55,255 bases of DNA from NCBI GenBank assembly GCA_028282905.1, contig JANQGW010000022.1:1-55255 (forward strand), read 5' to 3'. The notes beneath the pieces are model-generated. The model did not search any database, had not been told where the DNA came from, and worked only from the letters and a program-made list of their open reading frames with translations. Made by a program: the position numbers and the translations under genes. This document shows, in pieces, positions 1 to 11,554 of this stretch (position 1 is its first letter; every line of letters begins with the position of its first letter). The stretch is from Sedimentisphaerales bacterium (GTDB lineage: Bacteria; Planctomycetota; Phycisphaerae; Sedimentisphaerales; Anaerohalosphaeraceae).

Positions 1-1
1 A

Positions 2-2749
<2,748 letters not shown>

Positions 2750-3300
2750 CAAAACAAATTCGATGCCTGATTGTGACTGTATTAACGGGATTTTCAGGGG
2801 TTTGCGATTCATCGGCAGTATACGTTATCAAAGTGATGTACACTGCCGTTTTTATTCGGCAAGATTGCTGAAAAAAATGTTGCTGGCCGAGGCGATGTCG
2901 AACTTTTGAGACGGAAAACATGCACGATTACTATCATTATAAGTTGTTTTATTTAAAAGACATAAGTTTTTTTCAGTGGGAGCGGTTCACCGGTATAACT
3001 GTCGAATATCCGGAAAAATCATAAACCTGCAAGTTTGATGAAGCATCAAGACCGCATTTCTGCGAAAATAGGCACTATTAACATGGTGGTTGATGAATGA
3101 AATGGCCGATTGGTTGGTCGGGGGCAGAATAGGTCTATTCATTTTGGTCATCCGAGATATTGTTAAGAACAAGGTAAGCCTTTGGGCGTATGAGTTCGTA
3201 CGGGGACGTGTGTGTATTGTCTTTTAACGTCAATCGTTATTTGCTGAGAGTCAATCTCTATTGATTTTTAAATAGAGATGTTTTGTCGAGGAAAGGGACT
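2750..3300. other. Intergenic region between lacZ and hydrogenase
   Basis: About 550 bases, AT-richer than the flanking genes. It holds the lacZ terminator near its left end and a good ribosome binding site (AGGAAAGG) just before base 3301. A 44-codon frame at 3093-3227 has no visible family features. I see no RNA gene or convincing promoter pair. The hydrogenase promoter is probably in the AT-rich last 150 bases. Confidence 0.5.
2813..2853 (+). terminator. Rho-independent terminator after lacZ
   Basis: A hairpin whose arms CGGCAGT and ACTGCCG pair perfectly, extended by TAC/GTA after one mismatch, is followed by five T. It lies 63 bases after the lacZ stop and before the hydrogenase genes. 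Confidence 0.75.
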
Positions 3301-4326
3301 ATGAAATTATCGCGCAGGGAATTTCTCAAGGGCGTGACGCTCGCGGCCGGGGCAATGGGCCTTAAAGCCGCTGGCATTCTTGAGATCAGCCAGGCGATTG
3401 CCGGCACCGGCGATCCGCCCGTGATATGGCTGCAGGGACAAAGTTGCAGCGGCTGTTCCGTTTCACTGCTCAACAGCATCGAGTACGGCACGATTGATGA
3501 TGTCCTGATGAATACGATCAGCCTCGACTATCATACCATGATCATGGCCAGTGCGGGCGATTTTGCGGTTTCGGCTGCTGAACTCGTTCGACCCACCGCG
3601 TCCGAGCTGCAGGGCATGGCTGACGAATGGCTTGCCGAAGGCGAGAACTTAAATTTCGATTTAAATGGTGATGGCAAAGTGAACATGAGTGACTTTGCCA
3701 AACTGGCCCAGCGCAAATATATTCTGGTTGTCGAAGGCGCCATTCCTATCGGCGCCGACGGTGTCTTTTGTCATTTTGCAGGCTCGATGAACATGATTGA
3801 CGCACTGGATCTTTTCAGCGAACATGCCTCGCAAATCATAGCCGTGGGAACCTGTGCTTCGTTCGGCGGTATGTCTGCCAGTGCCGGCGTCCCGACTAAT
3901 GCGCTCAGCGTCACCGATGCGCTGGCCCATCTGGGCAAATCCAAACCCGTCATCAACGTCCCCGGCTGTCCCGTCCATCCCGACTGGATCATTGGAACGC
4001 TGGTTCACCTGATTACCCAGGGCCAGGCACCGCCTTTGGATGACCATAACAGACCCTTGCAGTTTTACCCTGCGTATCCGATTCACTCGGCCTGCCCGCA
4101 CGTGACAAGTAAATATGTTCACAATCCCGGCGAGTTGGGTTGCCTGCTGCATGTCGGCTGTAAAGGTCCGTGGACGCATGCCGATTGCAGCGAGCGAAAA
4201 TGGAACAGTATGGATTCCGGTCAGCAGGGCGTGAACTGGTGTATCGGCGCACGCGTGCCGTGCCTGGGTTGTACCCAGCCGAATTTCCCGGACGGGATGA
4301 CACCGTTCCATAAACCTTCATGGTAA
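3301..4326 (+). CDS. [NiFe] hydrogenase small subunit with dockerin-like insert
   Basis: Electron-transfer subunit of a group 1 (periplasmic, uptake-type) [NiFe] hydrogenase; it carries the Fe-S clusters that take electrons from the large subunit. The ATG at 3301 is preferred because AGGAAAGG lies just upstream and the protein then begins with a Tat signal, S-R-R-E-F-L-K-G plus a hydrophobic stretch. Proximal-cluster cysteines are in Q-S-C-S-G-C-S; later ligands are in G-T-C-A-S-F-G-G, G-C-P-V-H-P and the C-terminal V-P-C-L-G-C-T-Q-P-N-F region. There is no C-terminal membrane helix, so it resembles the soluble Desulfovibrio-type enzymes. Oddity: residues about 120-137 read D-L-N-G-D-G-K-V-N-M-S-D-F, a dockerin/EF-hand-like calcium loop followed by a short helix, where family members normally have a short linker. 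The large subunit follows 43 bases later. Confidence 0.93.
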   Translation: MKLSRREFLKGVTLAAGAMGLKAAGILEISQAIAGTGDPPVIWLQGQSCSGCSVSLLNSIEYGTIDDVLMNTISLDYHTMIMASAGDFAVSAAELVRPTASELQGMADEWLAEGENLNFDLNGDGKVNMSDFAKLAQRKYILVVEGAIPIGADGVFCHFAGSMNMIDALDLFSEHASQIIAVGTCASFGGMSASAGVPTNALSVTDALAHLGKSKPVINVPGCPVHPDWIIGTLVHLITQGQAPPLDDHNRPLQFYPAYPIHSACPHVTSKYVHNPGELGCLLHVGCKGPWTHADCSERKWNSMDSGQQGVNWCIGARVPCLGCTQPNFPDGMTPFHKPSW

Positions 4327-4369
4327 AAACGAATCGAACAGCGAGACAGCCCTCATTTGAAAGCGTGAT

Positions 4370-5794
4370 ATGGCAAAGACAATAACAATCGACCCGATGA
4401 GCAGAATCGAAGGCCACCTCAAAGTCGAGGTGATCGTCGATACGGTTGACGGCACGCAGCAGGTGGTGGACGCCAAAAGCTCCGGCACGATGTTCCGCGG
4501 ATTCGAGCTTCTGCTTCAGGGTCGTGACCCACTCGATGCGCCGGATATCACGCAGCGGATTTGCGGTGTGTGTCCGATTTCACATGCCGTTGCCAGTTGT
4601 CTGGCCCTTGAGCAGGCCGCGGGCATCACTCCGCCGAAAAACGGTCGTTTGCTGCGAAACCTGATTCTCGGTTCCAATTTCATCCAGTCCCATGTCATGC
4701 ACTTTTATCACTTGGCGGCACTGGATTACATCAATACCAACGGTATTTTAGATACCGCACCGTGGAACCCCAAATACACAACGCCCGACATGCTGACCGG
4801 CACGCTGGCTGACGAACTTGTGTCGCATTACACCCGCGCACTGGATATCCGCCGAAAAGCCCACCAAATGGCCGCGGTCTTCGGCGGCAAAATTCCCTGC
4901 AGCCCCAGCATCGTCCCCGGCGGCTGTTCCGAAGTACCGGATATGGGCAAGATCCACACCTTCCGGCTGCTGCTGACTGAGATCCAGACCTTTACAAAAG
5001 ATGTCTTTATTCCCGATGTGCAGGCGCTTGCCGATGCGTTTCCGAACTATTACCAAATCGGCGGTGGCTGTGACAATCAGATTGCCTACGGCGTATTTGA
5101 ATTGGACGATACCCCACAGCCGGCAAAACTGTTCTCGGCAGGGCGCATCACAGACGGCCTTCTGGAAACGGTTGATACAACGGCAATTAACGAAGATGTA
5201 AAATATAGCTGGTACTCACCCAACTGCGAAGGCCTCAATCCCGCCAACGGCCTGACCGAAGTACAGCCCGGAAAAGCCGACGCCTATTCATGGATCAAAG
5301 CGCCTCGCTACCAAAGTGTTGTGCATGAAGCCGGTCCGCTGGCCCGCATGAAAATCAATGGTGATTATACCGGCGGTGTGTCCGTTATGGACCGGCTGAT
5401 GGCCCGCGCCTTGGAAACTGAAAAACTAGTTGACGCCATGCTCGGTTGGCTGGATGAGCTGGACGTGGACCAGTCGGCCTATCAGCCCAATACGATTTCA
5501 GGTTCCATTTCCGGCATCGGTCTCTGTGAAGCGCCCCGAGGCGCATTGGGCCACTGGGTGCAGATTCACCAGAACAACATCTCCCGCTATCAGGTTGTTA
5601 CGCCCACCGCTTGGAACATGTCGCCCAAAGACAGCCTCGATCAGCCCGGCCCGCTGGAACAGGGACTCATCGGTACACCCGTCGCTGATACCGATCATCC
5701 CATCGAAGTCCTGCGCGTCGTGCATTCATTTGACCCCTGTCTGGCCTGCTCGGTCCACATGCTTCGCCCGGGCAAAAGCCGCAAGTATCTATAA
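4370..5794 (+). CDS. [NiFe] hydrogenase large subunit
   Basis: Catalytic subunit holding the Ni-Fe(CN)2CO centre that oxidises or produces H2. The first pair of nickel ligands is in R-I-C-G-V-C-P-I-S-H (about residue 65) and the second in D-P-C-L-A-C-S-V-H near the C terminus. The residue that is Sec in [NiFeSe] enzymes is an ordinary cysteine codon here. Eleven residues follow the conserved histidine (M-L-R-P-G-K-S-R-K-Y-L); a HyaD/HynC-type protease would remove such a tail after nickel insertion, but no such protease gene is next to it. At 474 residues it is somewhat shorter than many group 1 large subunits. It has no signal of its own, so it should be carried across the membrane by the Tat signal of the small subunit. 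Confidence 0.94.
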   Translation: MAKTITIDPMSRIEGHLKVEVIVDTVDGTQQVVDAKSSGTMFRGFELLLQGRDPLDAPDITQRICGVCPISHAVASCLALEQAAGITPPKNGRLLRNLILGSNFIQSHVMHFYHLAALDYINTNGILDTAPWNPKYTTPDMLTGTLADELVSHYTRALDIRRKAHQMAAVFGGKIPCSPSIVPGGCSEVPDMGKIHTFRLLLTEIQTFTKDVFIPDVQALADAFPNYYQIGGGCDNQIAYGVFELDDTPQPAKLFSAGRITDGLLETVDTTAINEDVKYSWYSPNCEGLNPANGLTEVQPGKADAYSWIKAPRYQSVVHEAGPLARMKINGDYTGGVSVMDRLMARALETEKLVDAMLGWLDELDVDQSAYQPNTISGSISGIGLCEAPRGALGHWVQIHQNNISRYQVVTPTAWNMSPKDSLDQPGPLEQGLIGTPVADTDHPIEVLRVVHSFDPCLACSVHMLRPGKSRKYL

Positions 5795-5920
5795 TAATGA
5801 AACAATTTCAATGACTCGCTGTTCTACGCGATCCCCACATTGGCACGAAAACGTATATATTCCCACCGGCCAAGTATGAATACTGCGTTGTAGCACTATT
5901 AATTGAATGTGCATTTCTGT

Positions 5921-5943
5921 CATTTCCACAAAGGCGGGAAAGC
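5921..5943. repeat. Degenerate copy of dispersed palindromic repeat
   Basis: Reads CATTTCCACAAAGGCGGGAA, which matches the intact copies at 21872 and 28532 with substitutions in the left arm. It is probably a decayed member of the same family. Confidence 0.45.
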
Positions 5944-5971
5944 AATTTTCCAAAAAAAGAATGAAACGTTT

Positions 5972-5999
5972 TTGGATTTGTTGCGTCTAATGTTATAAT
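5972..5999 (+). promoter_or_regulatory. Sigma-70-type promoter
   Basis: TTGGAT at 5972 and a perfect TATAAT at 5994 are separated by 16 bases and point toward the gene at 6189. This is the clearest promoter in the window. It probably drives the 6.2-15.3 kb gene group. Confidence 0.55.
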
Positions 6000-6188
6000 G
6001 CCGCAAAGGAGACTTGCCGAGCTGTGTTGGAGTCATTGTAACTTTATAAAATAAACAGCTTGCGAAAATGAACAGAAGGTTTCCTGATGGGCCGTAAATA
6101 AACGAGGAACATTGAAAATGCCATCATTATGAACAATTGATGCTGGAGATGTTTCAATCACGTTCTTATTATATGGAAGGATTATGGA

Positions 6189-9053
6189 ATGAAAAAAGGA
6201 AAAGTTGTACCGGTAGCTATCTTTTTACTGCTGGGTTCATTTCTATTGGCGGAGGTTCAGTGGCTTCAGTATCGCACCTCCGAACGTGCGCGCGAGATTG
6301 TGGGCGGCAGTTCGCAATATATGCGGCCGCACAGTGAAAAGCTCGGCAGCGAAAAAATTCCCGAAACCAAACAGGACGATCCGGTGTTTTTCCAGTGGAG
6401 AACCCCGATGGACTCCGCGGGCTTTCGCTGGATCATGCTGGACAAACAGCATAAATACGGACTGTGCGACACGCTGTATTTAGACTCCGATGGAGACGGC
6501 CGGCTTGACGATGAAACAAAAATCAAAGGTCGCCAATCCAGTCAATATGAAGTCGAGTTTAACCAGGTTCCGATGACATTCGACAGCGAAGACGGCCCCA
6601 TCACCTATCACCTGAATATCAGTTTTCGCAGCTATGACGAGCGAAGCACCTATATGTACGCCTACACCGGCTGCTGGTATGAGGGCAAGGTGACGCTCGC
6701 CGGAAAAGAAACACGCTGCGTACTGGTCGATTACAATTGTAACGGTGCCTTTGACGACAAATCCGCTGATTTTAACAGTGACCGTATTCTGACGGGTCCC
6801 GAAGAACGATCCCACCAGGGCTATGTCGGCAACTATCTTGAACTGAACGATAAGCTCTACCGACTCAACATTGCACGGGACGGAGCTTTTGTCGAATTAA
6901 CGGATGCCTCCGATGTGGCGTACGGAACCTTGACGATGCCGAAGTCCATTACCACACTGACCGCCGGTGGGCTAAACGGTATGTTCGAGCGAACCGTCAA
7001 AGACGGCAAAGTATCCCTGCCGGAAGGGCGGTATCGTGTGATGTCCTGGAACATTGAACGAGCCGATGACAAAGGTGCCAAGTGGCAGTTGTCTGGTACC
7101 GGATTCCGCAAGGAAAAGGATTTTGACGTACAAAAAGAGACTCCCTTTGATTTAGATGTCGGCGAGCCGGTCTTTTCGAAACTGGAAGCACGGGTCAGAA
7201 ACGGGGTGTACTCCTTTAACCAGTCACTCGTCGGTAAATCCGGCGAGCGGATTTCACTGACTAAGGCGGGCCGTCGCATCCCGGCGCCCAAAGTCCATGT
7301 GAAAAACAAAAACGGAACCTATGATCGCACCTTTACATTGGAGTATGGCTGAGGCGGCACTTGTTCGCTCCGGTGGCCGGAGCCTAAAAACATGCAGCGT
7401 CCGTTTTACGCAACCGTTGTCATGGACGGACCGTTTGAAATTCGTAAGCAAAATTATACGATCAAATCTGAAAAACGCGAAGCGCCTGTCGTTGGTTCAC
7501 AGATTACCGGTGTTGGCGCAGAATTTGGAGAATACGCGTATTCCGCAAGCCGTGTCCTGAATGAAGGTTTGTCGAATCGTGACGATGACTGTCTGCTGGA
7601 GCATTCCACGTCCGATGACAGCATGTATATTATGAACCGTGAGCAACTGACCGGCGGCTTTGTCTTTACATTGCCGGCGGCCCAGCCGGTTGAGTCGGTG
7701 GCGATCTGGAACTATAATAAACCCGGCTATACTGATCAGGGGATTGCCGCGATGGATGTTTCCATATGGACCGAAAAAGACGGCTGGCAATCTGTCTTGA
7801 AAAAGGCGGCCCTGCAGGAAGCGGAAGGCTCGGACGATTACGATGAGCCGACGATTCTGACATTCAAAAAGCCGGTGACGGCACAGAAAATTCGATTTAA
7901 AAATCTAACTCCCTTTGACACCGATTCCAAACAGATTGGACTCAGTGCAGTACAGTTTTATGAGCCGATTGGCCCGGCGGCCTGCGAGCCGCAGCCGCAA
8001 AACGCCTCAACGGCTTCATGCAGTGATACCTTTATCCTGTCCTGGAAGCCGGGCAAAGACGCGATTGCGCATGATGTCTATGTGGGTGAAACCGAACAGT
8101 CGCTCACACGGCTTGGACGTGTCAAGGGTTTGCCGCAGGTGACGGTTTCCGGGCTGGCTGCCAACAAAACCTACACATGGCGGATTGACGAAGTCACCGC
8201 CGCCGGAAAAGTTACCGCCGGGCCTGTCTGGTCGTTTACTACCAGAGGCTCACTGGTCGGTCACTGGCCGTTGGATGGCAGCGCTGACGATGCCGCCGCT
8301 GGCCGCAACGGTACACTGGTGGGCGAGCCGACTTGGAAAGATGGCCACTTTGGCAAAGCACTGGCCTTTGACGGCCAAAATGATACGGTTCAAATCCCGG
8401 CCATGAATCTGAATACCGATGCAATCACAATTTGTGCATGGATCAAACCGGACCCGCAGACCGCGCAAATCCCCGGCATTGTGTTCTGCCGCGCAGATAA
8501 TACCGTCGCCGGCATTAATCTGCTCGGAGACCGCCTGCGTTACCACTGGGCTGATTCGGATAAAACGTGGGGCTGGGACAGTGGCTTCCGTGTACCGTTT
8601 GATGGTGTCTGGATGTTTACCGCGCTGACCGTCCAACCGCACAAGGGAATGCTGTACTTTGCTCTTGAAGATGCGGATTTGCAATCCTCAGAGAATCTTC
8701 TTTCGCATCCGGTTGAGCCTTTTGACGGCCCGCTTTATCTGGGCCGGGATCCGGCCGAGGGCCGTTACTTCAAGGGGCTGATCGATGATGTGCGAATTTT
8801 CGATTTCGCCTTGAGTCCCACGCAAATTGATCAAGTGCGCCGCAACAAAACGGTGAATATTGCCACCGGTGAGACGATTCAATTGGTCAATGCCGATCTG
8901 GTCGAAGAAGGCCAGTCGCTCAAAGAAGTTGCCGCTGAGCAACAGCAGACGCCGAACGAAGAACCTCAAAAGACCAACATACTTCCGGTCATAATAATCA
9001 TCGCGATTGTTCTCGTGATTGCGGTTGCGGCAGCTGCTAAGTCAAAGAAATAA
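6189..9053 (+). CDS. Candidate selenoprotein, exported multidomain protein with Sec388 (E-Y-G-U-G-G-T-C)
   Basis: A single 954-residue reading frame interrupted only by TGA at 7350-7352. The frame stays open and in register on both sides, with no other stop until TAA at 9053. Read as Sec, the motif is L-E-Y-G-U-G-G-T-C-S. Seen: N-terminal hydrophobic anchor (residues 7-22); calcium-loop-like D-S-D-G-D-G-R-L-D-D at about 99 and a second acidic loop at about 181; a beta-rich region ending at the Sec motif; a discoidin-like segment (about 446-606); fibronectin type III (about 606-690); a LamG/concanavalin-like domain (about 688-880); and a C-terminal membrane helix (930-950). A perfect hairpin follows the UGA at SECIS distance. 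The gene at 13182 repeats the motif and hairpin geometry, and Sec machinery lies nearby. A UxxxC pair suggests thiol/selenol redox chemistry outside the cytoplasm, which is inference. The alternative is two genes of 387 and 553 residues, but the second would start without a proper signal or ribosome binding site. Confidence 0.83.
7350..7383 (+). promoter_or_regulatory. Candidate bacterial SECIS element
   Basis: UGA at 7350-7352. Arms GCTCCGG (7367-7373) and CCGGAGC (7377-7383) form a perfect 7-bp stem with loop TGG at +22 to +24 after the UGA. Distance and small G/U-containing loop fit the known bacterial SECIS pattern that SelB binds. Confidence 0.8.
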
Positions 9054-9097
9054 CAAACGAATATCACAAATTCCAATGAGGGAAAGTGAGGGATAGC

Positions 9098-11521
9098 ATG
9101 ATGCGCAGAAAGTGGATTGCAGTTGTGGGCTTATGGTTTGTGTTGGCATCAGCAATGGTTATAGCCGAGACAGCCAAAACAAACTTTACGGGAACAGTGA
9201 CAGGCACAGATGATAAAATCATTGAAAACGCCTCGGTCAAACTCTATATGGTGACCGTGAATCAAACTTCAATGAGCTACCAGGTTAAATTGATGGCGGA
9301 AACACAATCGGACGCTTCCGGTAAATTTGCCTTTGCGGAAGATATACCAGCGGTTAACGGCTATGCCATGTATTGCTGCCTGGTCGAAAAGGAAGGGCTG
9401 TCCTGTGGCTGGGCCACAGCGACCATGGAGCCGGCTGCGGTATGGACGATCAAATTAACACCACCGGCCAAGATCAGCGGCCGAATACTGGCGACGGACG
9501 AAACCCCGGTTGCTAATGCCGAAGTCCGGCTGGCGATCCTGGCAATCCCCGGCAGCGACCAGCAGTTCATGATCGGCATCGATCCGGTCGAAGCATTCGT
9601 GACAACGACAGATAAGGACGGCAATTTTGAATTTGCCAATCTGCCCGCCGATGCGACTGCCGAATTTCTGGTCAAGTGCAAAGGCAAAGGAACAACCGAT
9701 ACCTTTGATATCTCCACCAATCCGGAATCGGGTTTGACTTACAAAGCCGGCCAATCGGACATTACGCTGACCATGGCTGATGCGTGCAAACTGATCGGTT
9801 CGGTCGTGACGCAAGACAATCAAAAACCCGTAGGAGGAATTGATATTATTATTCGTGACAACGAAATACCGGTCAACTTATTTCGTTCACCGATCACATC
9901 TGCCGAGGACGGATCGTTTAAGATTGCCGATCTGACGCCGGGCGAATTTATCGTTCAGGCCGTCGATGACAATTGGCTGGCCGAACCGGTAACGGTTTCT
10001 GTCGTCGAAGGAACAGACGCAGAAGTCAAAATTGAACTGTCCAAGGGCGGCACACTGGAAGTCACTGCCGTCGAAGACAAAAGCAAAGACCCGGTCGCCG
10101 GAGTCAATATTAGTATCCGCTCCGATGAGTCTCAGCAGTATTTTCATTTTACCACAGACGAGAAAGGTCTCGGCAGTAAACAGCTTGCCCCCGGTACCTA
10201 TCAACTCAGTGCTTACCGGCCGGGCTACAGCAGTGTCAGTGATGCCGGAACCGTCGTTGTCGAAAACGGTAAAATTGCGAAAAAGACCATCGAACTGCCC
10301 GAGATGCCAAAACTGAAGGCATTGCTTACCGATACCACCGGCAAGCCGGTCGAAGGCGCTTCAATCCGCATTTATCCGGGAGGAGGCAGGCGAAATGAAA
10401 GCATAACCTCGGATGCAGAAGGTCGCTTAGCTGTACCGTGGGATCCGGGACAGTCCAGTTGGCACGATGGCAATTTTTACCTTTTGGCAGTACACAAAGA
10501 AAAGAATCTGGCCGGTGTTGTCTCGATTGACGTGGGTGCCAGGGAAACAACGGTTAAACTTGACAATGGCGTAACGGTCAAAGGCAGAGTTGTCAATCCG
10601 GATAGCGAACCCATTGTCGGGGCGAAAGTCAGGACATGGTTTGACGGCGATGGTTTCAGCAGCAGCATGGGCCAGGGTGTTCAGACCGATGCCAGCGGTG
10701 AGTACACCTTAACGACATTGGCGCTCACGCAGAAGTATTCAATCCGCGTGTCTGACGCCAAAGGCTACGGGCCTGGAAAAAAAGAACTTGAACCGGGAAA
10801 AGAGTATGAGCGGACTTTGGAAGACATCATCCTGCCGATCGCTGACCAGAAAGTGACCGGTCAGGTCGTCGATATTGACGGCAAGGGTCTGGCTAATGTG
10901 CAGTTGCACACCTATGGTGAGAATCAGCCGGACCTGAATGCCAAGACGGATAAGGATGGGAAGTTTGTACTGGAAAATATTTGTGTCGGCGAAATTAATA
11001 TTAGCGCCAGTTATCGTAGCGGAAATGATTACCTGTCCGGTCATGTCCGCACCGAGGGCGGCGCCGAAGATGTCAAAATTATCCTGTCCAATCAAAACGT
11101 CAATAGCCGGTTTGTGCCGAAAAAAGCTGTCTCTCTTATCGGGAAACAGCTGCCGGATTTGACTGCTTGCGGTGTTAAGATTCCCGCTGATGCCGGCAAA
11201 GTGCTGGTCTTTGCCTGGGATATGAATCAGCGTCCTAGCCGTCATTTCATCAAGCAGTTGACGGCCAAAGCTGGTCTGCTCAAGGAAAAGTCCGTCACTG
11301 TTCTGCTCCTGCAGACTATACCGGTCGAAAAAGAAAAACTCAACGACTGGTTCAAAGACAATAACATTGCCTTCCCCTGCGGCATCATCACCGAAAACCC
11401 CGACGAGATGAAAGACAACCTCGGTATCCAGGGCCTGCCCTGGCTGATTCTGACTGATGCCGACCATAAAGTCATCGCCGAGGGGGTTTCCGTGGGCGAG
11501 CTTGAAGCCAAACTGAATTAG
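9098..11521 (+). CDS. Exported protein with carboxypeptidase-regulatory-like repeats and a CxxC-less thioredoxin-like domain
   Basis: About 807 residues. The start at 9098 is chosen because GAGG lies six bases upstream, and M-M-R-R-K-W plus a hydrophobic stretch then gives a signal peptide. The body is a row of about seven beta-sandwich repeats of the carboxypeptidase regulatory/CarboxypepD_reg type, each with a turn such as D-E-T-P-V-A-N-A-E-V or G-K-P-V-E-G-A-S-I. The last ~110 residues form a thioredoxin-like domain: strand V-L-V-F-A-W-D-M-N-Q-R-P-S-R, then G-L-P-W-L-I-L-T-D and V-I-A-E-G. The usual W-C-x-x-C is W-D-M-N-Q-R, so no thiol active site is present. It lies 44 bases after one UGA gene and is followed by a shorter relative at 11555. 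The domain calls are confident; its function is unknown. Confidence 0.8.
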   Translation: MMRRKWIAVVGLWFVLASAMVIAETAKTNFTGTVTGTDDKIIENASVKLYMVTVNQTSMSYQVKLMAETQSDASGKFAFAEDIPAVNGYAMYCCLVEKEGLSCGWATATMEPAAVWTIKLTPPAKISGRILATDETPVANAEVRLAILAIPGSDQQFMIGIDPVEAFVTTTDKDGNFEFANLPADATAEFLVKCKGKGTTDTFDISTNPESGLTYKAGQSDITLTMADACKLIGSVVTQDNQKPVGGIDIIIRDNEIPVNLFRSPITSAEDGSFKIADLTPGEFIVQAVDDNWLAEPVTVSVVEGTDAEVKIELSKGGTLEVTAVEDKSKDPVAGVNISIRSDESQQYFHFTTDEKGLGSKQLAPGTYQLSAYRPGYSSVSDAGTVVVENGKIAKKTIELPEMPKLKALLTDTTGKPVEGASIRIYPGGGRRNESITSDAEGRLAVPWDPGQSSWHDGNFYLLAVHKEKNLAGVVSIDVGARETTVKLDNGVTVKGRVVNPDSEPIVGAKVRTWFDGDGFSSSMGQGVQTDASGEYTLTTLALTQKYSIRVSDAKGYGPGKKELEPGKEYERTLEDIILPIADQKVTGQVVDIDGKGLANVQLHTYGENQPDLNAKTDKDGKFVLENICVGEINISASYRSGNDYLSGHVRTEGGAEDVKIILSNQNVNSRFVPKKAVSLIGKQLPDLTACGVKIPADAGKVLVFAWDMNQRPSRHFIKQLTAKAGLLKEKSVTVLLLQTIPVEKEKLNDWFKDNNIAFPCGIITENPDEMKDNLGIQGLPWLILTDADHKVIAEGVSVGELEAKLN

Positions 11522-11554
11522 TGCAGTTGAGCATATAGGGAGCATGGAAACACG

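Larger units (their letters stand above)
5795..6188. other. Intergenic region upstream of the UGA-containing gene at 6189
   Basis: Nearly 400 bases holding a decayed dispersed palindrome (5921-5943) and a good sigma-70-like promoter (5972-5999), with a long leader of about 190 bases before the next start codon. No RNA gene or coding frame is recognised. The leader has no structure I could assign to a known riboswitch. Confidence 0.5.

Noticed and set aside
3093..3227. 44-codon frame upstream of the hydrogenase genes
   Set aside because: No ribosome binding site or family features; it is in an AT-rich intergenic region where such frames arise by chance.
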